Assembly (NCBI GenBank): GCA_016705235.1
Contig: JADIYP010000001.1
Span: forward strand, 1,473,880 to 1,537,879
DNA from: Candidatus Leptovillus affinis
GTDB lineage: Bacteria; Chloroflexota; Anaerolineae; Promineifilales; Promineifilaceae
Direction of reading: 5' to 3'
Length of the DNA stretch: 64,000 bases
Shown: one piece after another, positions 51,693 through 60,268 of the stretch
Numbering within the stretch: the first letter of the stretch is position 1
Layout: every line of letters starts with the position of its first letter
Notes under the pieces: model-generated
Database searches by the model: none
Seen by the model: the letters and a program-made list of their open reading frames with translations, nothing else
Told to the model about the DNA's origin: nothing
Position numbers and translations under genes: made by a program

Positions 51693-54119
51693 TTACGGCC
51701 GTAATCTCCCCTGAATAATCGGATAGAAAGTGGCGATTTCCAGGCTGTCTGGGCTGTTGTTTTCCAGGCGCAGGCGGACGTTGTTCTGTGGGCCAATGAA
51801 TGGTTGGAAGTTGGCAACGGCCGTTTCCCCCCAGGCCTTTTCGGGCAGCGGCGTCCATGTTTCTGCAGACCAGTCCCAGGCGGCGGCCGTTGGAGCCGGG
51901 CTGCCGCTGGCCGCATTTTCTTGCACCATCACAGCCAGGTCGGTGATGTCCATCGCTTGTAATTCTGGCCAGGGTTGATAATTCACCTCCACCCACGAAG
52001 ATGGCCCGAGATAAAAATTTTGAATCGTTTGCAAATACAGACCGCTGTCGGCCAGGATTTCCCAGTTGAGCAGGGTCGCAGGGATAGTTATTTGCTCATC
52101 GGCAAGCTGGCGAATGAGGGGGATTTCGAGCATATACAGGGTGGTGGCTGCCTGCCCGGTATCGCTGCCGGTATTCAAGGTGGCCTCAATTTGTGGCCGG
52201 TCCGACCAGGCCAGCAGCGTGACCGCCGGAGTCGTCGTTAAGGTCGCCGCGCCGGGATATTCAGCTTCCAGGGCCTGTAAAATCTGCCAGCGGGGGTAAG
52301 CAGCCGGATCGCTGTAATAATCTGAGGTTCCTAAAATGATGGCGGCGTTGGTGGTTAGCGGCGAGCCGATGCTGGGACCAAAACTGAGGGCAGGCGCGCC
52401 GGTGGCTGTGCCTGCCAGACCGGCCACGCCGATGATTTGGGTTTGGGAAACCTCGGTGTTGGGCGGGAGGTTGCCCAGGTTAACGGCCGTATCGCCTACC
52501 AGCAGCGTCGCATTTTCCAGCAGCAAATCGCTCTCGTTACGCACCGTAGCCGCCAGTTCCAGGTTGCCATCGCGCACATTCAGCGCCGCCTGACCAGACA
52601 CAGCCGGTGATGGCTGCACACTGTCGACCAGGAAAGATTCGATGCCGCTCACATCCACCCGGACATTGGTCAGCGTTAGATTGCTGCCGCGAGTAATGGC
52701 CTCTACAGTTGGCGCATCACCAAAGCCGCCCGTAAGCGGCCGAGCCATTGCCGAGGCAGGCAAAACGATGTCGTAGGTGTGCCGGCGCGGCGAATAGAGA
52801 CCTAAAATCGACTGTACCTGAAGGTTGTCGCTGTCAATGTCGCCAATGGCGACAGACATCTGGTTGACGATGGCCTCGTTGCCCTTGAGCTGGAAGCCAG
52901 TGAGATAGGCAATGCCGCTAAACAAGATGACCAGCGCCGGAATGGTTGCCCAGGCAAGTTCGCGCCGGTTGCGGCGTTTGAGAACCAGATAATTGACCGG
53001 TCCAATCACGATAATGTACAGCAGTAGATAAAAAACGAGCTGAAGCACAGAGGGTAGGGCGAGTGATGGCAGGCTGGAAACGGCCGTGTTCGCTGCATAC
53101 ACATTTCTGACCCCATCCGCCCAGGGCGAAAGCTGAGGCAGCCGGTTGGCGATTTCCGCCCAGACCAGCGGGCTGCCATCCCAATCGACCAAAGGAGCCA
53201 GGGTGGGGTCCAGCGCCAGAAAATAGGCCGCGCCGCGCCCTTGCGCCTGGCGGGCCAACAGCGGCAGGCCATCCTGGTGCAGCAGCAGCTCGCCGCTGCG
53301 CAGGCTGCTGGTAGCGACCAGATAAGGCCCCGGGTCGCGGAATGGCTGGCCCACGGCCGTGCTGAGCGCCGGTAAATCGGCTACCGATTCGCTGCCGATG
53401 AGGGTGACAGGCAGGCTGTCGGCCAGGGGAACGGCCGTTTTCTGCCAGTTGGGTGACCCAACAACAACCAATTGGCCGCCCATGTCCACCCAGGCGTCCA
53501 GCGCCTCTTGCTGCGCGGCCGATAATTGCGCGGTATCCACATCATGAAAAACCAGCACATCCAGGGCATTCCAGGCGGATGGCGCATCGGGCAGTTCGTC
53601 CAGGGAAAGGTAAGCGACGGCCGCTTCTGAGCGCTCGCCGGTAACATCTTGCAAATAGTCCAGGCTGCCTGGCGATGGGGTTACGATGCCGTACAAAACG
53701 CCATCAGTGGCTAATTGGGTGAGTTTGTTGCTGACGGCCGTGGCCAGCAGACGGCCGTCGGCGTCGTGCAGTTCAACCGTTACATTGCCGGTAAACTGCG
53801 GCAGGTAGACATAAAGCGTCACCTGCTTGTTAGACTGCGTTGGCAGGGAGATGAGGGTGTTGTAGACTACTTTGTCGGCCGTGGCCACGCTGCCCAACGT
53901 GATGCTGATCTGTCCTTCTACGGCTGGCCCGCTGTTGGCGGCAGTAATTTGCACCGGAACCCACCGGTTTGGCTTGTAGATGCCATCGTAGCCGGCGTGG
54001 GCGGTCAGGGTGAGGCCGTTGTTGGATTGGGCGTGGGCAACGGCCGTGTCCAACCCCCACAGCGAGATGAATAAGAGCAGTAAAATGATGAGGCAGCGCC
54101 GAATTGACATACAGGGCAT
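51693..54119 (-). CDS. Large secreted/membrane protein of the ABC-MoxR operon, unknown family
   Basis: The 808-residue protein has a signal peptide (about 5-30, ending VAHAQS). An N-terminal beta region (35-135: YDGIYKPNRWVPVQITAAN) and a GATase-like Rossmann domain (about 150-300: LDVLVFHDVDTAQLSAAQ, GGQLVVVGSPNW) follow. Two membrane helices (about 358-380 and 393-412) and a second large extracytoplasmic beta region complete it. This layout resembles the accessory membrane proteins with a glutamine-amidotransferase-like domain beside ABC-2 transporters. The amidotransferase cysteine is not evident, so it is likely structural. A second Met at residue 4 could be the start. Confidence 0.72.
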   Translation of the reverse strand: MPCMSIRRCLIILLLLFISLWGLDTAVAHAQSNNGLTLTAHAGYDGIYKPNRWVPVQITAANSGPAVEGQISITLGSVATADKVVYNTLISLPTQSNKQVTLYVYLPQFTGNVTVELHDADGRLLATAVSNKLTQLATDGVLYGIVTPSPGSLDYLQDVTGERSEAAVAYLSLDELPDAPSAWNALDVLVFHDVDTAQLSAAQQEALDAWVDMGGQLVVVGSPNWQKTAVPLADSLPVTLIGSESVADLPALSTAVGQPFRDPGPYLVATSSLRSGELLLHQDGLPLLARQAQGRGAAYFLALDPTLAPLVDWDGSPLVWAEIANRLPQLSPWADGVRNVYAANTAVSSLPSLALPSVLQLVFYLLLYIIVIGPVNYLVLKRRNRRELAWATIPALVILFSGIAYLTGFQLKGNEAIVNQMSVAIGDIDSDNLQVQSILGLYSPRRHTYDIVLPASAMARPLTGGFGDAPTVEAITRGSNLTLTNVRVDVSGIESFLVDSVQPSPAVSGQAALNVRDGNLELAATVRNESDLLLENATLLVGDTAVNLGNLPPNTEVSQTQIIGVAGLAGTATGAPALSFGPSIGSPLTTNAAIILGTSDYYSDPAAYPRWQILQALEAEYPGAATLTTTPAVTLLAWSDRPQIEATLNTGSDTGQAATTLYMLEIPLIRQLADEQITIPATLLNWEILADSGLYLQTIQNFYLGPSSWVEVNYQPWPELQAMDITDLAVMVQENAASGSPAPTAAAWDWSAETWTPLPEKAWGETAVANFQPFIGPQNNVRLRLENNSPDSLEIATFYPIIQGRLRP

Positions 54120-54145
54120 ACGCTTTGATGGGCGATTTTGTTCCG

Positions 54146-54430
54146 CTAAAGAAATTCAATCGTATAAGCGTCGATGGGGACGTCTGGGCGATTGGTTTCC
54201 AGCCAGGCAACGGATTTTTCTAACAAACTGTGCAGGTTGCGCGTATCATTGCCCACTGTGACCAGGGCGATAACGGCCGTTTGCCACACATCCTGGTGTT
54301 CAATTTCCGCGCCCGCCACATTAAATTGCTGGGTCAACCGCGCCAAAATCGATTTTACAATGCGCCGCTTCTCCTTAAGAGAAGAAACGCCGCGTAAATT
54401 CAGGGTAATCACACAGGCCGCAACAACCAT
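54146..54430 (-). CDS. DUF503 (YlxP-like) family protein
   Basis: The 94-residue protein matches DUF503 across its length: MVVAACVITLNLRGVSSLKEKRRIVKSIL, an antiparallel strand with VAGAEIEHQDVWQTAVIALVTVGND, and a closing helix and strand. Family members are small ferredoxin-fold proteins, often near ribosome-maturation genes; YlxP has been linked to ribosome function. Here it lies upstream of the 808-residue protein gene by 26 bp on the same strand, so it may only be a passenger. Confidence 0.9.
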   Translation of the reverse strand: MVVAACVITLNLRGVSSLKEKRRIVKSILARLTQQFNVAGAEIEHQDVWQTAVIALVTVGNDTRNLHSLLEKSVAWLETNRPDVPIDAYTIEFL

Positions 54431-54579
54431 AACGCCAATTGTCCACCAGACCCGCGAGGATGCAAATCTGGAAATTGATGAGACGGATATAAATTTTTGC
54501 CATCATAGGCGCACCTTATCTTGAAGCGTTTTGTTTTAAATCACGTAAAGTATCTTCTCAAAAAGTTGGGGAATTTGTA

Positions 54580-54621
54580 GGTCGGATTGTTAATCCGACC
54601 GTGCGGAATGCCATTCCGCAC
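54580..54621. repeat. Two adjacent perfect hairpins
   Basis: GGTCGGATT-GTT-AATCCGACC (54580-54600) is directly followed by GTGCGGAATG-C-CATTCCGCAC (54601-54621). The rest of the divergent gap 54431-54849 holds AAACCTCAAGGGTTTT (about 54704-54719) and no gene I can support. Confidence 0.8.
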
Positions 54622-54849
54622 CACGACACCCCGAAATATTGAGAAGTTACCCGTACAGACAACAAGAGCTGACGGCGAGTATGCGGCTCCTCTGCCGAAA
54701 ACCTCAAGGGTTTTGAAGGCGTCACATCGGCCGATAAGGTGGTCTTGAGGTTCAGATAAGGTTAAAAACCCACGGAAGGATTTATACTTACACACAGGTT
54801 GGGGTATTTACGCCCCAGTAGAATTGATAGTACGATAGGAATAATAAGT

Positions 54850-55629
54850 ATGACAAAACAAGAGAACGTAAGAGAAGGCAGCAACGTAGGCGCCATTCTG
54901 CGCAATATCGTGTTTGTGGTGTTGATTGTCTTTATGGTGATGGGATCGGTAGCCGCCTATGCCGTGATCGCCGGCGCCAACAAGGTAGACCAAAGTGTGG
55001 TGCAGCCGGTAAGCGACCTGGTGCGCAGCCTCATTATCCCCGCAACGCCGGTCTACGTTCCCAGCCCAACCACCATCGTCACCCAAATCAACGATTTGTC
55101 CCGCCTGGAAACAGCCTCCATCGAACTGGAAAAAGTGGTAACGGCCGAACGCAACCAGGATGCTCTGTGGGGCTTGCTGGGCGAATCGCTGGTGTTTGTG
55201 GCCCACGGTAAAGTAGTGGCCGGCGTCGATTTTGCCGAAATGTCGGTTGAGGATATTCAAGTGTATGGCCCGGACACGGTGATGGTTCACCTGCCGACCG
55301 CCAAAATATTCGATGATTTACCGGCGCTGGATACCGGCCAATCTTACGTCGCCAGCCGCGACAGCGGCCTGTTGTCTAACCCCGACGCGGATATGGAAAC
55401 AGAAGTCCGCCGCCTGGCCGAACAAAAAATCCGCGAAGCGGCCCAGGAAAGCGGATTGCTCGATTTGGCCAGGAACAATGCCGAAAACTATATGCGCGAC
55501 TTTTTAATGAGTCTGGGTTTTACCAATGTAACCTTCACGGAAACTACCCCGCCGCCACCGGCAGCGCCCTACACGCAGGAAGTGCCCAAGGGCTACATCC
55601 TGGTCACGGCCACGCCGGAAGCGCCATAG
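54850..55629 (+). CDS. DUF4230 domain membrane protein
   Basis: The 259-residue protein has an N-terminal membrane helix (about 15-40: ILRNIVFVVLIVFMVMGSVAAY) and a DUF4230 domain: LSRLETASIELEKVVTAER, FVAHGKVVAGVDFAEMSVEDI, VMVHLPTAKIFDDLPALD, and ETEVRRLAEQKIREAAQESGLLDLARNNAENYM. A Pro-rich C-terminus follows. The family is widespread, extracytoplasmic and of unknown function. The ATG at 54850 has GGA nearby; upstream in-frame codons are not family-like. It ends in a strong terminator. Confidence 0.88.
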   Translation: MTKQENVREGSNVGAILRNIVFVVLIVFMVMGSVAAYAVIAGANKVDQSVVQPVSDLVRSLIIPATPVYVPSPTTIVTQINDLSRLETASIELEKVVTAERNQDALWGLLGESLVFVAHGKVVAGVDFAEMSVEDIQVYGPDTVMVHLPTAKIFDDLPALDTGQSYVASRDSGLLSNPDADMETEVRRLAEQKIREAAQESGLLDLARNNAENYMRDFLMSLGFTNVTFTETTPPPPAAPYTQEVPKGYILVTATPEAP

Positions 55630-55637
55630 AAAAGATT

Positions 55638-55675
55638 AAACAGGGAACAGCGAACAACTTGCTGTTCCCTGTTTT
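55638..55675. terminator. Bidirectional intrinsic terminator
   Basis: AAACAGGGAACAGC and GCTGTTCCCTGTTTT form a 14-bp stem with A and T runs on both sides, between the convergent DUF4230 and flavin reductase genes. Confidence 0.88.
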
Positions 55676-55680
55676 GTTCA

Positions 55681-56172
55681 TTAACCCGCGTAGCTCCAGC
55701 CGAGTTGGGGCAGTGTCAGGGTATCATCGACATCGCCTTCTTTGAGAATATCGCCGCCGATCACTTCGCCAATCAGGATGTCGTGGTCGCCGCCGACATC
55801 CACCATGGTTACAACTTTGCACTCCAGATAAGCCGCCGCTCCCGCCAGAATGGGGCAGCCGGTTTCCGGCGCGGCCGTAAAGGTGGCTTCGGCCATCTTA
55901 TCCGGTTTTTTGGCGCGCCCTTTGGTGAAGGGCATCATGTCGTCCTGGTCTTCCTGGTTGAAGATGTTGATGGCAAATACGCCGCCAGCGCTGATGACGC
56001 TGTGGGTGTAGGATTTTTTTTGCAGCCCAACGGCCATCAGCCGGGGGGTAAAGGAAGCCTGCGTGATCCAGTTCGCCACCATAGCGTTTACATCGTCGCC
56101 GTTGCGCGACGTGATGCTGTAGAAGCCGTAGGGAAGGCGGTTGAGAGCTTGTTTGATGGGGTCGTTTGACAT
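55681..56172 (-). CDS. Flavin reductase-like FMN-binding protein
   Basis: The 163-residue protein fits the flavin reductase domain: LNRLPYGFYSITSRNGDDVNAMVANWITQASFTPRLMAVGLQKKSYTHSVI, then GVFAINIFNQ and YLECKVVTMVDVGGDHDILIGEV. It should bind FMN and either supply reduced flavin to a monooxygenase or act as a small oxidoreductase; no partner monooxygenase is adjacent. AGGAG precedes the ATG. It stands alone, divergent from the small membrane protein gene. Confidence 0.9.
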   Translation of the reverse strand: MSNDPIKQALNRLPYGFYSITSRNGDDVNAMVANWITQASFTPRLMAVGLQKKSYTHSVISAGGVFAINIFNQEDQDDMMPFTKGRAKKPDKMAEATFTAAPETGCPILAGAAAYLECKVVTMVDVGGDHDILIGEVIGGDILKEGDVDDTLTLPQLGWSYAG

Positions 56173-56270
56173 GGTTGTACTCCTATTTGAGGGTTGTAAA
56201 TCATTTTTGATTATGGCGAAAACCGGACAAAAGTCCAGTTACCCTTGTATTGCCTCATACTTTTTTCACA

Positions 56271-56711
56271 ATGGGTAAGCTGCCGGGCAAGGAAAGTGTA
56301 GGTGTGGGTCTTTCTGAGAAACGGCCGTATCTAAAATGGCTAACGGCCGTCTACATCCTCTATGCCCTGGTCTGGATTAGTTTGGAAGGATCACTGGCCG
56401 GGGTAGTCATCATGGGGACAGGCACAACGGCCGTTTCCCTGGCTTATCTCACGCAGCGCTATCTGGGCGGGCGGTCCTGGTCTTTACGGGCGTGGTTAGG
56501 CAGAACGGCCGTGCTCGGCCTGTTGTTTGGTTTGGGCAGCGGGGTGCTGACGCTGGTGTTTATGGCCGTCAAAACCGGCCTTCATGCCCACGGCCCTGAA
56601 TTTACCCCCCAACAAATCGCCTGGGTCTGGCAGCAGACGCCTCTTTGGGCAGCCGTTGGGCTGCTGGCCGGTCTGGGTCTGGGCATGATAACGGTAAACG
56701 GCAAACGATGA
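56271..56711 (+). CDS. Uncharacterised small membrane protein
   Basis: No family is recognised. The roughly 146 residues contain four hydrophobic segments (about 22-36, 41-60, 76-100 and 122-140), with charged ends and GHAHG-like residues in the third loop (KTGLHAHGPEF). The ATG at 56271 lacks a good ribosome site, and a TTG at 56250 is possible. Three ACGGCCGT sites fall in the gene. It converges on the translin-family gene, separated by a long hairpin. Confidence 0.65.
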   Translation: MGKLPGKESVGVGLSEKRPYLKWLTAVYILYALVWISLEGSLAGVVIMGTGTTAVSLAYLTQRYLGGRSWSLRAWLGRTAVLGLLFGLGSGVLTLVFMAVKTGLHAHGPEFTPQQIAWVWQQTPLWAAVGLLAGLGLGMITVNGKR

Positions 56712-56734
56712 TCTGGCGCTCATCGTTTGCCGTT
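56697..56734. terminator. Long bidirectional hairpin
   Basis: AACGGCAAACGATGA and TCATCGTTTGCCGTT pair perfectly over 15 bp around an 8-nt loop; AACGGTAA/TTACCGTT outside extends it. The left arm forms the last codons of the membrane protein gene. It separates convergent genes. Confidence 0.8.
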
Positions 56735-56738
56735 ATTG

Positions 56739-57377
56739 TTACCGTTCATCCTTAAACTTCGCTTCCAGGGCTTCCAGCGCTTCTTCCAATTTTGCCTGGC
56801 GCAGACTGGTAGTTACGTCGCCGCGTGTCCGTTCCAGCACGGCGCGCACCGTGTCTGTACGCCGGCGCAGCCCGCCGGTGATCGAATCGTTAAAGTCAAA
56901 CGTAACCAGGATGCTGTAAATGGCGTCCATCACATCCAGCAGGCGTTCCGCTTCGTCGCTGTGGCCGTGACGGATAATGTCCAGGATGCGGCGGCGCAGT
57001 TCCGTAGCCGCTTCCGCCAGACCATTCAGCCAGGTGTTCGATTCTGCGCCGAGGTCGGTGGGGGTGGGCAACGGCCGTGCCCGCATAATGGCATACGTCA
57101 GGTGCGCCTCCACATATTCCTTGATAGCGTCTTGCGTATAGCCAGCAAAATAAAGGTCGGGGAAATCTTGCACATCGGCCACAAACGTATCTTTTGCCCG
57201 GCCCAATTCAACCAGCAGCGCATCGGCCGTGTCCCATTCGCTGCGGTGCATGGCGCGGATAGAACGCGCGCACAGGCTGATCAACTCGCGTGATCGTTGA
57301 TACGCCTGGTCTCGCGCCGCATTGACCCGTTCAAATTCCTGGCGGATTTCTTCGGCCAGCAGTTCTAATTGATCCAT
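56739..57377 (-). CDS. Translin-family protein
   Basis: The 212-residue all-helical protein has the translin/TRAX pattern known from archaea and some bacteria: EEIRQEFERVNAARDQAYQRSRELISLCARSIRAMHR, QDFPDLYFAGYTQDAIKEYVEA, PTPTDLGAESNTWLNGLAEAATELRRRILD, and SFDFNDSITGGLRRRTDTVRAVLERTRGDVTTSLRQ. Translins bind single-stranded nucleic acids, and TRAX subunits can be RNases; the acidic TRAX-type nuclease triad cannot be judged by eye. The ATG at 57377 has AGGAG nine bases upstream. It follows the DUF3467 gene by 12 bp in a two-gene operon. Confidence 0.85.
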   Translation of the reverse strand: MDQLELLAEEIRQEFERVNAARDQAYQRSRELISLCARSIRAMHRSEWDTADALLVELGRAKDTFVADVQDFPDLYFAGYTQDAIKEYVEAHLTYAIMRARPLPTPTDLGAESNTWLNGLAEAATELRRRILDIIRHGHSDEAERLLDVMDAIYSILVTFDFNDSITGGLRRRTDTVRAVLERTRGDVTTSLRQAKLEEALEALEAKFKDER

Positions 57378-57389
57378 AGATGGCATCTC

Positions 57390-57761
57390 CTATTCGGGGT
57401 CGCTCTTGTTCTCTTTGTTGTCGTCGTCGCTGTCCTGCTGCGGAAAGCGGAAGAATTGATCCGCCAGGTTCATTTGCTGCGGCAGGCGAATTTCGCCAAA
57501 CTGCCGTTCGTAGTTGGCGATATTTTGCGCCAGAGCTTGCTGCAACATTTTTGCGTGCATCGGCGACATGATCACCCGCGCCTGAACCGAGCCACGCGGC
57601 ATTCTTGGCAGCACCTGAGCAAAATCCAAAACGACTTCTGCCGGCGTGTGGCTGATAAAGGCGACGTTGGCATAAACGGCCTGTAAATCTTTGGGGATGT
57701 CGATGTTGATGCGTTTGCCTGGTTGTGGGGGTTGTGGCTGTGGCTGTGGTTGATCGCTCAT
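57390..57761 (-). CDS. DUF3467 domain protein
   Basis: The 123-residue protein starts with a Pro/Gln run (SDQPQPQPQPPQPGKRINI) and contains the DUF3467 core: YANVAFISHTPAEVVLDFAQVLPRMPRGSVQARVIMSPMHAKMLQQALAQNIANYERQFGEIRLP. The acidic tail (QQDSDDDNKENKSD) is typical of soluble small proteins. The function of DUF3467 is unknown. AAAGGAG precedes the ATG. Coupling with a translin-family gene hints at a nucleic-acid link, which is inference only. Confidence 0.9.
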   Translation of the reverse strand: MSDQPQPQPQPPQPGKRINIDIPKDLQAVYANVAFISHTPAEVVLDFAQVLPRMPRGSVQARVIMSPMHAKMLQQALAQNIANYERQFGEIRLPQQMNLADQFFRFPQQDSDDDNKENKSDPE

Positions 57762-57998
57762 GATTCGCTCCTTTTCTCACAATGACTGAGCCTGCGCCCA
57801 GATGCCTAATCATACCGTCAGCCGCCGCAAGATGCTATGGATTTTGCTTCTATGTTACAATGGACCCGTGTCCCAAACGAGTTAAGAAAGAAAGAATTTA
57901 CCACAAACAGGGACATTTTGGGTGCATTTTTCCAGGGATGTGGCGGCGATTAGCCACAGACTAATCGCCAAAATTGCCAACACAGGAGCCGCGACGGG

Positions 57999-58409
57999 AT
58001 GGTTGGTTTTGAGGTTGTCGATCATACGGCCGATTGGTCAATTCGGGTTTGGGGGCGCGATCTGGCGGACTTGTTGCGCCAGGCGGCTCTGGGCATGAAC
58101 ACGCTGATGGTTGGGGAGGACACGGCCGTTTCCCCTCCCACTATCACCCGCCGCCTTACCCTGGACGCCGACGACGCCGAGAGCCTGCTGGTCGATTGGT
58201 TGAGCGAACTGGCTTACTGGGCGGAGATGGAGCAGGTGGTGTTTCCGGAGTTTGCCTTAACGGCCGTCACCCCCACCCACCTCCAGGCCACCCTCCACGG
58301 CGGCCCGGTCGCCGAACTGCTCAAACACATCAAAGCCGTCACCTACCACAATTTAGCCATCACCCCAACCGCAAGCGGCCTGGAAACGACGATTGTCTTT
58401 GACGTCTGA
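57999..58409 (+). CDS. Archease, RtcB activator
   Basis: The 136-residue protein matches archease: FEVVDHTADWSIRVWGRDLADLLRQAALGMNTLM at the N-terminus, with the metal-binding Asp in DHTAD, then LLVDWLSELAYWAEMEQVVF, and the C-terminal AVTYHNLAI with a final Asp in IVFDV. Archease speeds guanylylation and turnover of the RNA ligase RtcB and widens its cofactor use. RtcB lies just downstream on the same strand, with a MITE-like element in the 148-bp gap, so the functional pair is complete. Confidence 0.93.
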   Translation: MVGFEVVDHTADWSIRVWGRDLADLLRQAALGMNTLMVGEDTAVSPPTITRRLTLDADDAESLLVDWLSELAYWAEMEQVVFPEFALTAVTPTHLQATLHGGPVAELLKHIKAVTYHNLAITPTASGLETTIVFDV

Positions 58410-58530
58410 GTGACTGACAAAATTTATCTAACCGCGGAGAATCTGGAGAGCGTGGAGTTTGTACCAGAGAAAACCTCCGCGTTCTCTGCGCTCTCCGCGG
58501 TAAAATTCTGAGATTTGTCAGTCAATCAGC
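58410..58530. repeat. MITE-like element, family E, copy 2, with terminal inverted repeats
   Basis: TGACTGACAAA (58410-58420) and TTTGTCAGTCA (58514-58524) are perfect 11-bp inverted ends; the right arm extends to GTCAATCAGC (58530), matching the left arm of copy 1 at 20196. The interior forms a long imperfect hairpin. It separates archease from rtcB. Confidence 0.88.
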
Positions 58531-58557
58531 TTTGACGTATAAATTTTGGAGGCAGCC

Positions 58558-60006
58558 ATGAAACGCAGCGATTTCAAACAAATCACTCCCTATGTGCACG
58601 AAATACCGGCCACTTTCCGCGCCGATATGCGCGTGCCGGCGCGATTTTACGCCGATGGCGAGCTGTTGGAAGCCGCCCTGGGCGACAAAAGCCTGGATCA
58701 ACTGGTCAATACCGCCACGCTGCCGGGCATTGTCAAATACGCGCTGGCCATGCCCGATATTCACCAGGGTTATGGCTTTCCCATCGGCGGCGTCATCGCC
58801 ACCGAACTGCCCGATGGCGTTATTTCCCCCGGCGGCGTGGGCTACGACATCAACTGCGGCGTGCGCTTGCTGGCGACCCATCTGCACCGCGATGATATTA
58901 CGCCACACCTGGATCGTCTGGCGTCGGCGCTGCAAGCCAACTGTCCGAGCGGCGTTGGCCGAGGCGGCAGCGTGCGCCTGAAGCGGCAGGATTTGGACCG
59001 ATTAATGGAGCAGGGTGCAGATTGGGCGCTAAAAAACGGGTATGCCACCAAAATGGACCTGGAGCGCACAGAGGAAAACGGCCGTCTCCCCCACGCCGAC
59101 GCCAGCAAAGTGAGCGAACGCGCCAAAAAACGAGGTCTGGATCAGATTGGCACGCTGGGCGCGGGCAACCATTTCATCGAAGTAGACGTGGTGGACGAGA
59201 TATTTTATGACGAGGCCGCGCAGCGTATGGGCCTTTTCCCCGGCCAGATTGTGGTGCAAATTCACTGCGGATCACGCGGTTTCGGCCATCAGATTTGCAC
59301 CGATTATGTTAAGCGATTTCAGCAATCGGTCCACCAATACGGCATCAAACTGCCGGATCGGGAATTGGTGTGCGCGCCGCTCAGCAGCCCGGAAGGTCAA
59401 GATTACCAGGCGGCGATGCACGCGGCGGCTAATTACGCCTTCGTCAACCGCCAGGTTCTGACGCACCTTATCCGCCAAAGTTTTGCCCAGGTATTGGCCG
59501 GAACCGGCTTGCGGGATACCGTCTACCAGATTTACGACATCGCCCACAACATGGCTAAAATTGAGGAGCATGAGGTAGACGGCCGTAAACGCAAATTATG
59601 CGTCCATCGCAAAGGCGCTACCCGCGCCTTTGGCCCAGGTTCGGCCGTTCTGCCAGACGCCTACCGCGACATCGGCCAGCCGGTGCTGGTCCCCGGCTCG
59701 ATGGGCACGGCAAGCTGGGTGTTGGTCGGCACGGAAAAGTCCATGGCCCAAAGCTTTGGCTCGACCTGCCACGGGGCAGGCCGCACCATGAGCCGCAGCC
59801 AGGCCAAACGCACCATTCGCGGCGACGAACTGCGCGAAGAACTGGAAGCCGAGGGTATTCAGGTGCGCGCCGGCAGCCTACCCGGCCTGGCAGAAGAAGC
59901 GCCATCGGCTTACAAAGACGTGGACAAGGTAATCGAGGTTGTACATGGCGCAGGCATTGCCCGCAAGGTGGCCCGAATTGTGCCGGTGGCTGTGGTGAAA
60001 GGGTAG
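58558..60006 (+). CDS. rtcB: RNA-splicing ligase RtcB
   Basis: The 482-residue enzyme has all RtcB landmarks: MPDIHQGYGFPIGGV, metal ligands D97 and C100 in GVGYDINCGVRLL, LGAGNHFIEVDVV, QIHCGSRGFGHQ, the guanylylated H350 in LCVHRKGATRAFGPG, and GSMGTASWVLVG. It joins 2',3'-cyclic phosphate or 3'-phosphate RNA ends to 5'-OH ends using GTP and Mn2+. GGAGG lies before the ATG at 58558, excluding a TTG four codons earlier. Archease is encoded just upstream, so RNA repair or tRNA healing is the likely role. Confidence 0.96.
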   Translation: MKRSDFKQITPYVHEIPATFRADMRVPARFYADGELLEAALGDKSLDQLVNTATLPGIVKYALAMPDIHQGYGFPIGGVIATELPDGVISPGGVGYDINCGVRLLATHLHRDDITPHLDRLASALQANCPSGVGRGGSVRLKRQDLDRLMEQGADWALKNGYATKMDLERTEENGRLPHADASKVSERAKKRGLDQIGTLGAGNHFIEVDVVDEIFYDEAAQRMGLFPGQIVVQIHCGSRGFGHQICTDYVKRFQQSVHQYGIKLPDRELVCAPLSSPEGQDYQAAMHAAANYAFVNRQVLTHLIRQSFAQVLAGTGLRDTVYQIYDIAHNMAKIEEHEVDGRKRKLCVHRKGATRAFGPGSAVLPDAYRDIGQPVLVPGSMGTASWVLVGTEKSMAQSFGSTCHGAGRTMSRSQAKRTIRGDELREELEAEGIQVRAGSLPGLAEEAPSAYKDVDKVIEVVHGAGIARKVARIVPVAVVKG

Positions 60007-60042
60007 CGCCATAAGGAATGTGAAATAAACACTTGCAGAACT

Positions 60043-60224
60043 GAGATTGGAGATTAGAGACTGGTTCACTCTCCAATCTCTAATCACTAATCCCTTTCAG
60101 GTTATATAATCCGCGTTTCGAGCAGTCTGTCGGAGAACCCCTTTTTGTAGCCGGGGTATCCTTATCCCGCCTCTGGAAGACGCGGTAAGAAACCGCGGCT
60201 ACGAGTACTTTTCCGACAAACTGC
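60043..60224. repeat. GATTGGAGATT inverted repeat and family F MITE-like element copy 2
   Basis: 60043-60095 has GAGATTGGAGATTAGAGACT facing CTCTCCAATCTCTAATCACT. 60122-60224 is a 103-bp element with ends GCAGTCTGTCGGAGAA and TTTTCCGACAAACTGC, the same length and interior as at 23718-23820. Confidence 0.88.
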
Positions 60225-60268
60225 GAGGAGCGCTGATTGTCATCATTCTTTTCTGATGGAGGGCAGGA

